The notes under the pieces: model-generated
The model's input: only the letters and a program-made list of their open reading frames with translations
What the model was told of the DNA's origin: nothing
Database searches by the model: none
In this document: positions 1 to 6,718 of the stretch, in pieces
How the letters are laid out: each line of letters begins with the position of its first letter
Position numbering within the stretch: the stretch's first letter is position 1
Assembly (NCBI RefSeq): GCF_019443325.1
Contig: NZ_CP080383.1
Coordinates: 558,001 to 622,000, forward strand
Reading direction: 5' to 3'
Length of the DNA stretch: 64,000 nt
Source: Cryobacterium sp. PAMC25264
GTDB lineage: Bacteria > Actinomycetota > Actinomycetes > Actinomycetales > Microbacteriaceae
Translations under genes and position numbers: made by a program

Positions 1-491
1 CGTCCCTGCCCGACGGGTCGAGGCTGCACGTGGTGATCCCGGACATCACCCAGCGGTTCTGGTCGGTGAACATTCGCAAGTTCACCCGGCGGATCCGGGA
101 TCTCACCCAGCTCGTGGCGCTCGGGGCCCTCACCCAGCCGGCCGCCGAATTTCTGCGGGTGTGCGTGCGGGGCGGGCAGAACATCCTGGTCTGCGGGGCG
201 ACGCAAACCGGCAAGACCACACTGCTCAACGCGCTGCTCTCGGCGGCCCCGCGAACCGAGCGGATCATCACCGTGGAGGAGACCTTTGAGCTGAGCGTGG
301 CCGGCCGGGACGTCGTGGCGATGCAGTGCCGGCAGCCCAGTCTGGAGGGCACCGGAGAGATCACCCTGCGCCGCCTGATCAAGGAGTCGCTGCGGATGCG
401 ACCCGACCGGCTCGTGGTGGGCGAGGTGCGGGAGGCCGAGAGCCTCGACCTGCTCATCGCACTGAACAGCGGGCTAGCTAACAACGCATAG
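1..491 (+). pseudogene. cpaF: cpaF/tadA pilus ATPase, 5' part, interrupted by integrated element
   Basis: This is the middle part of a CpaF/TadA-type secretion ATPase, which powers Tad/Flp pilus assembly at the cytoplasmic membrane. The reading frame is open from base 3 and the gene starts upstream of the window. Visible motifs are the LPDGSRLHVVIPDIT segment, a Walker A loop (GATQTGKTT) and the Walker B region RPDRLVVGEVRE. The true coding sequence ends at ALNSGL (about base 475). The following residues ANNA and the stop come from the inserted element. The missing continuation (PGMCSIHANS) resumes at 10073. As integrated, the ATPase lacks its C-terminal His-box part and is probably inactive. 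I am very sure of the family and of the interruption. Confidence 0.93.
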
Positions 492-500
492 GGCTATTCA
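455..500. other. attL junction
   Basis: This is the left junction between cpaF and the element, with the shared core GGGCT at 471-475. Inside the element the arm carries TAGGGCTAT at 489-497. An inverted copy of that 9-mer lies at 10048-10056 at the other end, as expected for the two half-sites of attP. In the rejoined attP the two 9-mers would be 29 bp apart, with the GGGCT core near the middle. Confidence 0.75.
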
Positions 501-529
501 TGATTCCACAAACTGCCGAAGGTCTAACT

Positions 530-736
530 ATGAGCAATCACCGCAAACAGGCCACCACCGCCGAGACTTTCGTAATGACCCCGGCGATGAAACGGCGGGT
601 GGATCAGAGCTGGGAGGCGTTCGGGCTTGATCCGGACTACGCCATCGCAATTGCAGGACAGGCCAGTCAGCTTCTCGCACGCCGGGGCGAGCTGCCCCAT
701 AGTTACCCCCGGGGCAAGCCTTCGGACCGGACTTAG
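530..736 (+). CDS. Small hypothetical protein of the element (68 aa)
   Basis: This is a 68-residue soluble basic protein with no family that I recognise. I chose the ATG at 530 because GAAGG lies 7 bases upstream. An in-frame ATG at 500 has no ribosome binding site and lies in the attP arm. It is the first gene inside the left end of the element. The central part (MKRRVDQSWEAFGLDPDYAIAIAGQASQLL) looks helical. No catalytic or metal-binding motif is seen. Confidence 0.5.
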   Translation: MSNHRKQATTAETFVMTPAMKRRVDQSWEAFGLDPDYAIAIAGQASQLLARRGELPHSYPRGKPSDRT

Positions 737-1080
737 CCCGTGGGGCGCTTTGAGAATGGGTAACCTGTGAAGGCGGCACCTCGCACGGGTGCCGATGACC
801 TCTGGGCAACTGTCCTAAGTCGGTAGAGCGAATTTCCACGATTGAGCTGTCCAGCTCTCGTGTAGCTCCCGACCAAGAAATACCCCCCAGCGACTTTCGA
901 ACGGACGCTGAGGGGTGGAGATCCTTCGATGAACAGTCTACCGAGTCCACACATCAGCCGTGGGGTTACTCTTACACGCGTCGGCGTTACCAGAACGATC
1001 CACACAGATTCGCACTCCGATTTCATGAAAATCGTAGAGGGAAAAATGCCTCCCGGGTTGACGTATGTAATCCATCCATC
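737..1080. other. Non-coding stretch of the element with stem-loops
   Basis: I see no convincing gene here. A stem-loop at 883-915 pairs CCCC-CAGCG with CGCTG-A-GGGG and is followed by T-rich sequence on the minus strand, so it could terminate minus-strand transcripts. A smaller hairpin GAGCTG-tc-CAGCTC lies at about 845-858. A 37-codon frame starting at ATG 1046 has a good ribosome binding site (AGAGGG) but reads into the next gene in another frame and resembles nothing known. The stretch may hold the promoter and regulatory sites for the replication-like gene. Confidence 0.4.
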
Positions 1081-1818
1081 GTGGATGACGACCGTCAACC
1101 AACAGCCGACTTCCCCCACGGCACAGCCTTTCATCTGGAGGTGTTCACTCCACCTGTAGGCGCATCACCGAAGCACCTGACAGGGGTACCACTGAAGCAC
1201 CTGACAGGCGCATCACCGAAGCACCTGACAGGGGTATCACCAGAGCTAGCTGTACCCCTGGACGGAGAGCATGGCAGGCCTAAGGCTCCAAAGAGCATCA
1301 AAAACAGAGCTATTCCTGACCAATATAAGTACCGGTCTAAAAAGAAGCGCCCGGGAGCAAAAACTTTCAACGGTGAAGTGTACGGATACATCTGTCAGCT
1401 GGGGGCGGATCTTGTCAATGACTCCTTTCATCTCCAAGGGTCACCGCTGATGCCGACTCACGACGAACTGGCCACCTACCTTCTCAAGATTCTTGAATCA
1501 CAATTCGACATCAGCAGCCTCTATGACTTCTCGGGAACCAAGACCCCTTCGACACTCACAGACAGTGATGCCGCAGGCATGGCCGACCGAGCTGCAGCTT
1601 TCACCCTTAGGGAGTGGGACCCCTACTACTACACGAAGAAGTCCATGGCCGGGAGCATCGGAGGGTCTCGCAGCAAGCCCCGACCCCGGCTCACTGTGGC
1701 CGACCTCCGCCGCGTAGACGGCATGACCAAGGCTGAGGCCGCCAAGAAGCTCAAGACCTCCACAGCGACCATTGGGCGGCTCCGGGCTAAGCAACGGGAC
1801 CGGCCATCGTTCAACTAG
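1081..1818 (+). CDS. Replication-initiator-like protein with internal direct repeats and C-terminal HTH
   Basis: This is a 245-residue protein. The N-terminal third contains a repeated PKHLTG peptide encoded by three 24-bp direct repeats (1162-1233). The middle part (about residues 90-190) is an uncharacterised globular segment. The C-terminus (LRRVDGMTKAEAAKKLKTSTATIGRLRA) is a clear helix-turn-helix. Repeats inside an initiator gene recall lambda O and other phage replisome organisers, where the iterons of the origin lie in the coding sequence. Replication function is therefore an inference from architecture, not from a recognised catalytic domain. The start is uncertain: GTG at 1081 has no obvious ribosome binding site, and the frame stays open further upstream. 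There is no ATG or GTG between the repeats and the conserved part. Confidence 0.55.
   Translation: MDDDRQPTADFPHGTAFHLEVFTPPVGASPKHLTGVPLKHLTGASPKHLTGVSPELAVPLDGEHGRPKAPKSIKNRAIPDQYKYRSKKKRPGAKTFNGEVYGYICQLGADLVNDSFHLQGSPLMPTHDELATYLLKILESQFDISSLYDFSGTKTPSTLTDSDAAGMADRAAAFTLREWDPYYYTKKSMAGSIGGSRSKPRPRLTVADLRRVDGMTKAEAAKKLKTSTATIGRLRAKQRDRPSFN
1162..1245 (+). repeat. Three 24-bp direct repeats (iteron-like)
   Basis: Units lie at 1162-1185, 1186-1209 and 1210-1233, followed by a partial unit at 1234-1245 and a degraded unit just before 1162. The shared core is GAAGCACCTGACAGG. Units 1 and 3 are identical. Each unit contains the small dyad CCTG-A-CAGG. The regular 24-bp spacing, close to two helical turns, fits protein-binding iterons of an origin. 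Confidence 0.7.
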
Positions 1819-1964
1819 CTGGCGGGACGGCTCGCAGCGTGTCCCACCTTCTCTGTGTGCCCTCGACGTACGAGCACATGTTCCCTGCGCGTAGCTACCT
1901 GCAGCAGCTTCGGGGACCAGCCGACGCTAACTGCCGATAGTTAACTTTGGAGGCATTGATTCCT

Positions 1965-2516
1965 ATGACAAGTACGACCGAGACCAGCTCGCGCTGTTCA
2001 CTGTGTCTGCACGACGACCGGGAGCAGATCGAAGCCCAGCTCATGGCCGGAACAGGTGTCCGCGAGCTGGCGGCACAGCACGGGGTTTCCAGTTCTGCAA
2101 TCAGCCGCCACAGTCAGCGGCACCTTCAATCGGCTCGATTCGATGCAGCCCGGGACTCCGCCGCAGCCCCCGCCGACTTGCTCGCTCGGTTGGTAAATCT
2201 CGCGGACGACGCACGTGCATCGCGGCTCCGAGCGGCGACACCTAACGCACAGGCTCGTGCAAGTGACACCGAATCAAGAATCCTGTTCGGCCTCTTGGGG
2301 CAGCTCGGGGTGAAGGACACGACGACAGTCGCCGCCCTGCAGCAAGCAGAGCGACTGACGCACGCCGTGGCCAAGTATTCGATTGCCAACCCAGTGGCAG
2401 CACAGGCTCTGATCCGAGAAATCCGCCATCAGGGGATGGACGACTTTGGAGACCAGCTCACCCAGATCGTCAACAACAAGAATTCACGCAGCACCATCGA
2501 AAGGACACCATCATGA
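1965..2516 (+). CDS. Zinc-finger/HTH DNA-binding protein (phage type)
   Basis: This is a 183-residue protein. The N-terminus carries a short CSLCLHDDR metal-binding-like motif, followed by a helix-turn-helix with the wording RELAAQHGVSSSAISRHSQRHL. That combination is common in small DNA-binding proteins of actinobacterial phages and integrative elements, sometimes next to terminase genes. The C-terminal half is helical with no known domain. I chose ATG 1965, with GGAGG about 11 bases upstream. A TTG at 1947 would overlap that ribosome binding site. The stop overlaps the next start by ATGA, which indicates translational coupling. A role as element regulator or DNA-recognition subunit is inferred. 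Confidence 0.65.
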   Translation: MTSTTETSSRCSLCLHDDREQIEAQLMAGTGVRELAAQHGVSSSAISRHSQRHLQSARFDAARDSAAAPADLLARLVNLADDARASRLRAATPNAQARASDTESRILFGLLGQLGVKDTTTVAALQQAERLTHAVAKYSIANPVAAQALIREIRHQGMDDFGDQLTQIVNNKNSRSTIERTPS

Positions 2517-2941
2517 CCCCCTCGAAGACCTTCCCAGTAGTACCCGGGGATCAGATCCACTTTCTGGAAAGTGGATTGACGTTTGCGACATCTGACAACG
2601 CCGCAACCGGTCAGGTTGCCCGTCGCGGCATGACGATCACCATCACGGACGACTTGATCAGAGCATCGCTGGACCGTAACGGCGACTCGTGGCTCCAGCG
2701 TGTCGGTGACCCCAGCGAGACCCGGTTCGCAAAAGGGCCATGGCCTGAGAACCTGTCGCTTTTCATCCCCGGCACACTCGAATGGGAGCTGGCACGGGAG
2801 GCCCGACGCGTGGCCGCACACGCCATTCCCGACCAGCGTGATCGCGCTGCAGCGCTCCGCGTACTGAACGAGGAGTTTGGTCCCGGTCCTTCCGGCCAAA
2901 CGAGTACCCGCTACGGCTCCGACCCACGAGAGCAGGACTGA
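2513..2941 (+). CDS. Hypothetical element protein (142 aa)
   Basis: This is a soluble 142-residue protein of unrecognised family. It starts at the ATG that overlaps the preceding stop (ATGA), so it is co-translated with the HTH protein. The N-terminal half looks beta-rich with GMTITITDDLIRASLD. The C-terminal half (WELAREARRVAAHAIPDQRDRAAALRVL) is helical. No catalytic motif is visible. The next gene starts 3 bases after its stop, so the whole run 1965-3623 behaves as one operon. Confidence 0.6.
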   Translation: MTPSKTFPVVPGDQIHFLESGLTFATSDNAATGQVARRGMTITITDDLIRASLDRNGDSWLQRVGDPSETRFAKGPWPENLSLFIPGTLEWELAREARRVAAHAIPDQRDRAAALRVLNEEFGPGPSGQTSTRYGSDPREQD

Positions 2942-2944
2942 GAC

Positions 2945-3316
2945 ATGTCGGGAGACCACCGCTCCAGAACCGAGAAGTACCGCCAGCTCTTGAGCTTGTG
3001 GCTGGCCGCTGAGCACGGCATCCGAGTGACCCCCGCGCCATACGTAACCAAGCCCAGCGAACTCCTCAAAGAGGATCACGAGAGTGGCCATCTGAGGGGC
3101 CTGGATAACTTCTTGCTCCACGTCCGCACAGCCGTCAACTTCTTGCCAGGTGAAGCCGTCGATGAAGCCAAGCGAGATGCGGCGTTCGGAGCCAATCCCA
3201 AGCCCCTCAGCGCGAGCATCCAATTTCGTCGCGGTAGGGATCTTGAAGACCAGCTGGTTTTCATGAATCTGGCAACACTGGCCGAGATCATCAAGCGCCT
3301 GGAGAGGGTCTCGTGA
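2945..3316 (+). CDS. Hypothetical element protein (123 aa)
   Basis: This is a 123-residue mixed alpha/beta protein with no recognised domain. It begins 3 bases after the previous stop. Its own stop overlaps a GTG start (GTGA at 3313-3316) of the next small frame, continuing the overlapping chain. The content (KYRQLLSLWLAAEHGIRVTP, then VFMNLATLAEIIKRLERVS) suggests a small helical adaptor. The function is unknown. Confidence 0.6.
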   Translation: MSGDHRSRTEKYRQLLSLWLAAEHGIRVTPAPYVTKPSELLKEDHESGHLRGLDNFLLHVRTAVNFLPGEAVDEAKRDAAFGANPKPLSASIQFRRGRDLEDQLVFMNLATLAEIIKRLERVS

Positions 3317-3465
3317 CCCGCGCAGTAGCAGCGGCCATGTTGGCGAGACAACGGAAGGCACTTGCCGCCTTCCGCAGTCGAGTAGGTAGGTCATCAACGA
3401 CATCCGGGATCGCACCAGAGCCTCAGTCCCTGCCGATCCACAAGAAACCAGAGTTCAAGTCATGA
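3313..3465 (+). CDS. Small basic protein (50 aa) in overlapping operon
   Basis: This 50-codon frame starts with a GTG that overlaps the previous stop (GTGA) and ends with a TGA that overlaps the next ATG (ATGA at 3462-3465). The product is basic (MLARQRKALAAFRSRVGRS) and has no recognised fold. Translational coupling on both sides is the main support that it is real. Confidence 0.5.
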   Translation: MTRAVAAAMLARQRKALAAFRSRVGRSSTTSGIAPEPQSLPIHKKPEFKS

Positions 3466-3623
3466 CGAGTCCACAGCAAGTGGACCTGTTCGAAACTTGC
3501 TTCAACCTCAGGTGGGTACTCGAAGAGATCGACGCTGGCAAAATCAGTGCCACGCCAGTTCAGAGGGCAGCGCTCGCCGCAGCGGAGCAGTCCGCTTCAG
3601 AGATCTACGACCGGCAGCGGTGA
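3462..3623 (+). CDS. Micro-protein A (53 aa), paralog of micro-protein B
   Basis: This 53-residue acidic helical protein is coupled to the previous frame by ATGA. Its core reads VLEEIDAGKISATPVQRAAL. It aligns without gaps to the 42-residue product encoded at 3780-3908 (LLAQIDTGDVEATALQRAYL), so the two are paralogs. The consensus is IDxGxxxATxxQRAxL. A conserved pair of such frames argues that both are translated. The function is unknown. The size and helical character suggest a small regulator or binding partner. Confidence 0.6.
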   Translation: MTSPQQVDLFETCFNLRWVLEEIDAGKISATPVQRAALAAAEQSASEIYDRQR

Positions 3624-3634
3624 TCGACCCGCGT

Positions 3635-3754
3635 CCCCGCGAGTGGTGCCCGGTCCTCATAGCCGGTTATCGGGTACCACTCGCAGGGGCTCGGGCTGAG
3701 CCTCTCGACTCCGGCTCGAACCTGTTTATTCTCCTTTTCAGGTTCGAGCTGGAG
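3635..3754 (+). other. Row of strong stem-loops between the micro-protein genes
   Basis: Stem 1 pairs CGAGTGGTGCCCG (3640-3652) with CGGGTACCACTCG (3671-3683), 12 of 13 Watson-Crick plus one wobble, and CCCC/GGGG extends it outward. A small hairpin GGCTC-gggct-GAGCC follows. Stem 2 pairs CTCCGGCTCGAACCTG (3709-3724) with CAGGTTCGAGCTGGAG (3739-3754), 15 of 16 plus one wobble, around a 14-base pyrimidine-rich loop. None ends in a T-run, so a simple terminator is unlikely. A structured RNA, a single-strand or transfer origin, or a recombinase site are all possible. Confidence 0.6.
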
Positions 3755-3779
3755 CAAGCTACTACCCGGAGGTGTGTAC

Positions 3780-3908
3780 ATGGACAAGGAACCCGTCATT
3801 CAGGCGTTGGACGACCTTCTCGCTCAAATAGATACTGGCGACGTGGAGGCAACTGCACTGCAGCGTGCGTATCTTCAAGGGGCAGCGGACACCGTCCGGA
3901 ATAGCTGA
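3780..3908 (+). CDS. Micro-protein B (42 aa), paralog of micro-protein A
   Basis: This 42-residue acidic helical protein begins at ATG 3780 with a good GGAGG ribosome binding site 7 bases upstream. The sequence ALDDLLAQIDTGDVEATALQ is clearly related to micro-protein A at 3462-3623. It lies directly after the stem-loop row and directly before the resolvase promoter. The function is unknown. Confidence 0.6.
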   Translation: MDKEPVIQALDDLLAQIDTGDVEATALQRAYLQGAADTVRNS

Positions 3909-3922
3909 ACATCAGTTTTTTA

Positions 3923-3956
3923 TTGACAAAGGGAACCCTTTGTATAAACTAGGGCC
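3923..3956 (+). promoter_or_regulatory. Resolvase promoter with operator in the spacer
   Basis: A perfect -35 box TTGACA (3923-3928) is followed after 16 bp by the -10 box TAAACT (3945-3950). The ATG at 3957 lies 6 bases after the -10 box, so the mRNA should be leaderless. The spacer contains the perfect inverted repeat CAAAGGG-aa-CCCTTTG (3927-3942). A repressor bound there would cover both boxes. Autorepression by the resolvase or repression by the element HTH protein is possible. Confidence 0.75.
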
Positions 3957-4640
3957 ATGAGCACTCCTCTCGCCCTCGCCTACATCCGGGTTTCGACCGC
4001 TGGCCAGGTTGAAGAGGGTGCATCTCTAGCTGCGCAGGAGGCCACCCTCCGAGAAGAGGCCACTCGACGTGGCTGGACGGTCGAGATCGTCACTGAAGAG
4101 GGCAAGAGCGCGAAGAATCTGAACCGGCCAGCCCTACAGGATGCACTCCGGCGGCTCGACAAGGGTGAGGCTCAGATTCTTATCTCTGTGCGACTCGACA
4201 GAATCAGCCGGTCTGTCGCGGACTTCGCCGGGTTGGTCGAACGTGCTCGGCGGAAGAGCTGGGGCTTAGTGCTCCTCAGCCCGAACATCGACCTCACAGA
4301 CCCCGCTGGAGAGTTCACAGCGAACGTGCTCGCATCCGCTGCCCAGTATGAACGCCGTCTTATATCCGTCCGGACCCGTGAGGGCATGGCACAGCGGAAG
4401 TCTGAGGGCGTGACCTTCGGTCGAGAGGTCAAACAAGAATTCCTCCCCACCTATCGGCGCGTACTCGATATGCACAAGGCAGGAACGAGCATGAACCGGA
4501 TTGCCCTCGCACTCACAGCGGAGGGTGTCCCAACTGCACGCGGTGGCAAGTGGTCAGCGGCCACCATCAAGCGGATTCTGGAATCTGAGACAGCAAAGGC
4601 AATGCAGGGGACTAGAGCAATCCCTAAGGCCTCCGCCTAG
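3957..4640 (+). CDS. Serine recombinase (resolvase/invertase family)
   Basis: This is a 227-residue small serine recombinase. The N-terminal catalytic domain has the nucleophile motif LAYIRVST (Ser13) and the conserved segment ISVRLDRISRSVADFAGLV (about residues 66-84). The C-terminus (MNRIALALTAEGVPTARGGKWSAATIKRIL) is the usual helix-turn-helix. The length fits resolvases rather than large integrases. The start follows the -10 box directly and gives a leaderless message. The element has its own large integrase, so this enzyme more likely resolves dimers, inverts a segment or regulates. Which site it acts on is not known. The stem-loop row just upstream is a candidate. Confidence 0.88.
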   Translation: MSTPLALAYIRVSTAGQVEEGASLAAQEATLREEATRRGWTVEIVTEEGKSAKNLNRPALQDALRRLDKGEAQILISVRLDRISRSVADFAGLVERARRKSWGLVLLSPNIDLTDPAGEFTANVLASAAQYERRLISVRTREGMAQRKSEGVTFGREVKQEFLPTYRRVLDMHKAGTSMNRIALALTAEGVPTARGGKWSAATIKRILESETAKAMQGTRAIPKASA

Positions 4641-5249
4641 AGGGTTCTCCTCTGCCTGCCCACCGACGACCACAAGCGTCAGCCGCCATGGTTCACTCTT
4701 TCCGATACTGACGACAGGGGTACGCGGATCGCGTGCACTCCCAGGAGGCAAGCAGAGACTGGCCGTGACCAGCGAACCCGGCCTGTACTCCGTCAACCTG
4801 CGGAGCCGCCAAAGGCCACAGCTCTAAATGCTCCTGTGCGGCTCACAGCAAGAAGAGCACCCTCCCACACACGCAGAGACTCCAGCGGTGTCAGATAGGC
4901 GCACAGGGCCACACAGGGGCAGTGGATGACCCGCCGGTGCTTCTCATCCAAAGTCATTTTGGGACTAGCGCGGCAGGGCGACAGCGGTGAACCCCCGCCC
5001 TGACAGCGAGCGCGTACCTGTGCGGTTGACAGGCGTAAGTCCTTCCCCCTGCAAAGATTGTCGACTCCTCCACAGGGGCACCCCCATTCCAAAATTTTTA
5101 AACAAGAATTTGGGGCCTTTTCCACCTCCGTAGCCAATCCCGGAGAAGCGCCAACAAGAATTTGGAACGATCCCACTCACGCGCCATGCAACTGTTCGAG
5201 GAGCCCGCTGGAGAGGTGGCCGACTAGCTGACGGGCTTGTTCAGCCGGT
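4641..5249. other. Non-coding stretch between resolvase and cargo block
   Basis: I find no convincing gene. Open frames here lack ribosome binding sites and known motifs. AACAAGAATTTGG occurs twice, at 5101-5113 and 5153-5165, 52 bp apart and next to an A+T-rich patch (AAAATTTTTAAAC). A hairpin CAGGGCG/CGCCCTG lies near 4975-5005. A 13-codon frame at 5186-5227 (MQLFEEPAGEVAD) is too short to judge. The stretch could hold an origin or regulatory sites. Confidence 0.4.
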
Positions 5250-5948
5250 CTAACACCCCTGGGGTACCAACGATAGGAATCGCTTGCTGGCCTCCGGCTT
5301 CGTTACCAACTCGTCTACCAGCTCATTGATCGACTCGAAGATGAGGTCTACGAGCTCGGTCTGAGTCTCATCCAAGATCAATAGAACAGAGTCGTCCGTG
5401 GTCTCGCTTCCGTGAAGCGCTTGATTGCCCACATGTCGAATTACGGTCAGCATCTCGCCCAAAGAGCTAGACACCTTGCCGTGGACAGCATCGATACGAG
5501 CCGCCAAGTTAGCGTTCTTCGGCGGAGTGTCATCAAGCGTCTTGAGGAGGCGTTCGAGGGTGGCCCTAGCAAGAGCGGCACCAGCACGCCGAGACACTGC
5601 CATTACTTCTCGGGCTTCGTTGTAAAGGTCAGCAACCCCAGCTGGCATATCACTTGCCGGGGAGGAAATGCCCGAAGCCCGAGGATAGATGAGAACCTCG
5701 TCTCGCCAGATCGAATAGTTCTCGCATGCGCTGCACTGAGCAGACGACCAGAACCCAGCCGGAAGTTGTCGCTTAACGCCGTTTACGATCCGCGCTCGCT
5801 TCTCATCGAAGACCTCGACTGGTCCGGTAAAGGTGTCCCAACTGAGCTTTTCCCGGGTATGTTTCGCATACGTGTTGCAGCGGGGACAATCGAACGCCGC
5901 ACGGCCCCATTGAGGTGTTCTCTCCGCTGCGGGTATTTGTGAGGCCAT
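5250..5948 (-). CDS. DUF4145-like zinc-ribbon protein
   Basis: This is a 232-residue protein. The N-terminus has two CxxC pairs (DCPRCN and QCSACEN, about residues 19-76) that can form a zinc ribbon. The C-terminal half resembles the DUF4145 domain (ARATLERLLKTLDD ... LGEMLTVIRHVGNQALHG). DUF4145 proteins often accompany restriction or other defence genes, and their biochemical role is not established. The gene is 16 bp downstream of the membrane-anchored protein gene. It also has its own -10 box (TAGAGT, 5955-5960) exactly 6 bases before the ATG, so a leaderless transcript is likely. Confidence 0.75.
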   Translation of the reverse strand: MASQIPAAERTPQWGRAAFDCPRCNTYAKHTREKLSWDTFTGPVEVFDEKRARIVNGVKRQLPAGFWSSAQCSACENYSIWRDEVLIYPRASGISSPASDMPAGVADLYNEAREVMAVSRRAGAALARATLERLLKTLDDTPPKNANLAARIDAVHGKVSSSLGEMLTVIRHVGNQALHGSETTDDSVLLILDETQTELVDLIFESINELVDELVTKPEASKRFLSLVPQGC

Positions 5949-5964
5949 GCCCGAACTCTAACGC

Positions 5965-6519
5965 TCAGGCAGTGGGACCCTCCGATTCAGCCGGCTCTTC
6001 GTGGGGCGACTGTGTTGCGACGCTCACGCCTAGGTTTTGGGCTCTGTATCGTATTACGTCAGATTTGAAACTGCTCAGAGCATCCTTCGCGCTTAGCTCC
6101 ATGCGGTACCAACGAGCAGCCGTTTGAGTGAAGCAGATGACTTCTACGGAGAAGTCATCTTTGCCAGCGGCGGCGTTGATCACGGAGCGAGCCATAGTTT
6201 CCAGCGGAGCATCCCGTGCGGAAAGCAATAGCCCAAGCTCGAACACCGCCTGAGACGCTTCTGATTGTTTCAAAGCGAGATTCACGATGGACTTGACCGC
6301 TTCGGTTTTTGGTGTCGTATTGGAGTTCGCTGCTTGCAGTCGCGCCAATGCGACATCAGGCGCTGCGGCAGTTATCCGTAGGAGGCTCCGCGAGACGGCG
6401 CTTCTGTTGCCCTCACGCTGGAGATGCCGCCGCTCAAGCGAGTCTTTGAGCCACGGCGCGAACACTGACCCCAAGAGCGCTATCCCCGCACCAATAACGA
6501 CTGCCCAGCTACTGTCCAT
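5965..6519 (-). CDS. Membrane-anchored protein of the cargo block (184 aa)
   Basis: I chose the ATG at 6519 because the protein then begins directly with a single transmembrane helix (WAVVIGAGIALLGSVFAPWL, residues 5-24) followed by a basic helix (KDSLERRHLQREGNRS). The remaining 150 residues are a soluble, mostly helical cytoplasmic domain with no recognised family. An upstream ATG at 6687 would place this helix at residue 60 and run antisense through the zinc-ribbon gene. The gene is followed closely by the DUF4145 gene, which suggests that they work together. The membrane anchor plus cytoplasmic domain is typical of sensors or effectors in cell-defence gene sets, but the role here is inferred. 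Confidence 0.65.
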   Translation of the reverse strand: MDSSWAVVIGAGIALLGSVFAPWLKDSLERRHLQREGNRSAVSRSLLRITAAAPDVALARLQAANSNTTPKTEAVKSIVNLALKQSEASQAVFELGLLLSARDAPLETMARSVINAAAGKDDFSVEVICFTQTAARWYRMELSAKDALSSFKSDVIRYRAQNLGVSVATQSPHEEPAESEGPTA

Positions 6520-6585
6520 CTGGTCATCATCACGGGCTGCGGGTGCCACATCGCGGTGCCGCGCCGCCGGGGCTAGAGTCTTCGC

Positions 6586-6708
6586 ATGGACGACCTCCAG
6601 GAAATCAGCACTCCGAACTGTCCGAATTGCCTTACTTTGCTGGAGCCTGTGAGTCGGGGTAGGTCGACATGGTGGCAATGTGCCCAATGCGGTCTAAGGC
6701 GGCTTTGA
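6586..6708 (+). CDS. Tiny zinc-ribbon protein (40 aa)
   Basis: This 40-residue protein contains two CxxC knuckles, PNCPNCL and QCAQCGL, 17 residues apart, which is a complete single zinc ribbon. It lies on the plus strand between two minus-strand cargo genes and ends 10 bp before the kinase stop. A -10 box TAGAGT (6574-6579) is exactly 6 bases before the ATG, so a leaderless mRNA is expected. Similar stand-alone zinc ribbons are common in actinobacterial phages and mobile elements. It may bind nucleic acid or a protein partner. Confidence 0.65.
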   Translation: MDDLQEISTPNCPNCLTLLEPVSRGRSTWWQCAQCGLRRL

Positions 6709-6718
6709 GAATGCTCAC

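Noticed and set aside
800..930. tRNA-like pieces (GTCGGTAGAGC and TTCGAAC) in the element
   Set aside because: The pieces resemble a D loop and a T arm, but no acceptor stem or anticodon arm can be formed between them, so I do not call a tRNA.
929..1159. Plus-strand frame with a good ribosome binding site at ATG 1046
   Set aside because: The predicted 37-residue product resembles nothing, and the frame overlaps the start of the replication-like gene. A leader peptide remains possible but is unsupported.
1162..1245. CRISPR-like array
   Set aside because: Repeats are directly adjacent without spacers and lie inside a coding frame, so this is a tandem repeat, not a CRISPR. No cas genes are in the window.
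4793..5176. Open frame of 127 codons on the minus strand
   Set aside because: No ribosome binding site, no motif, and a composition like random GC-rich DNA.
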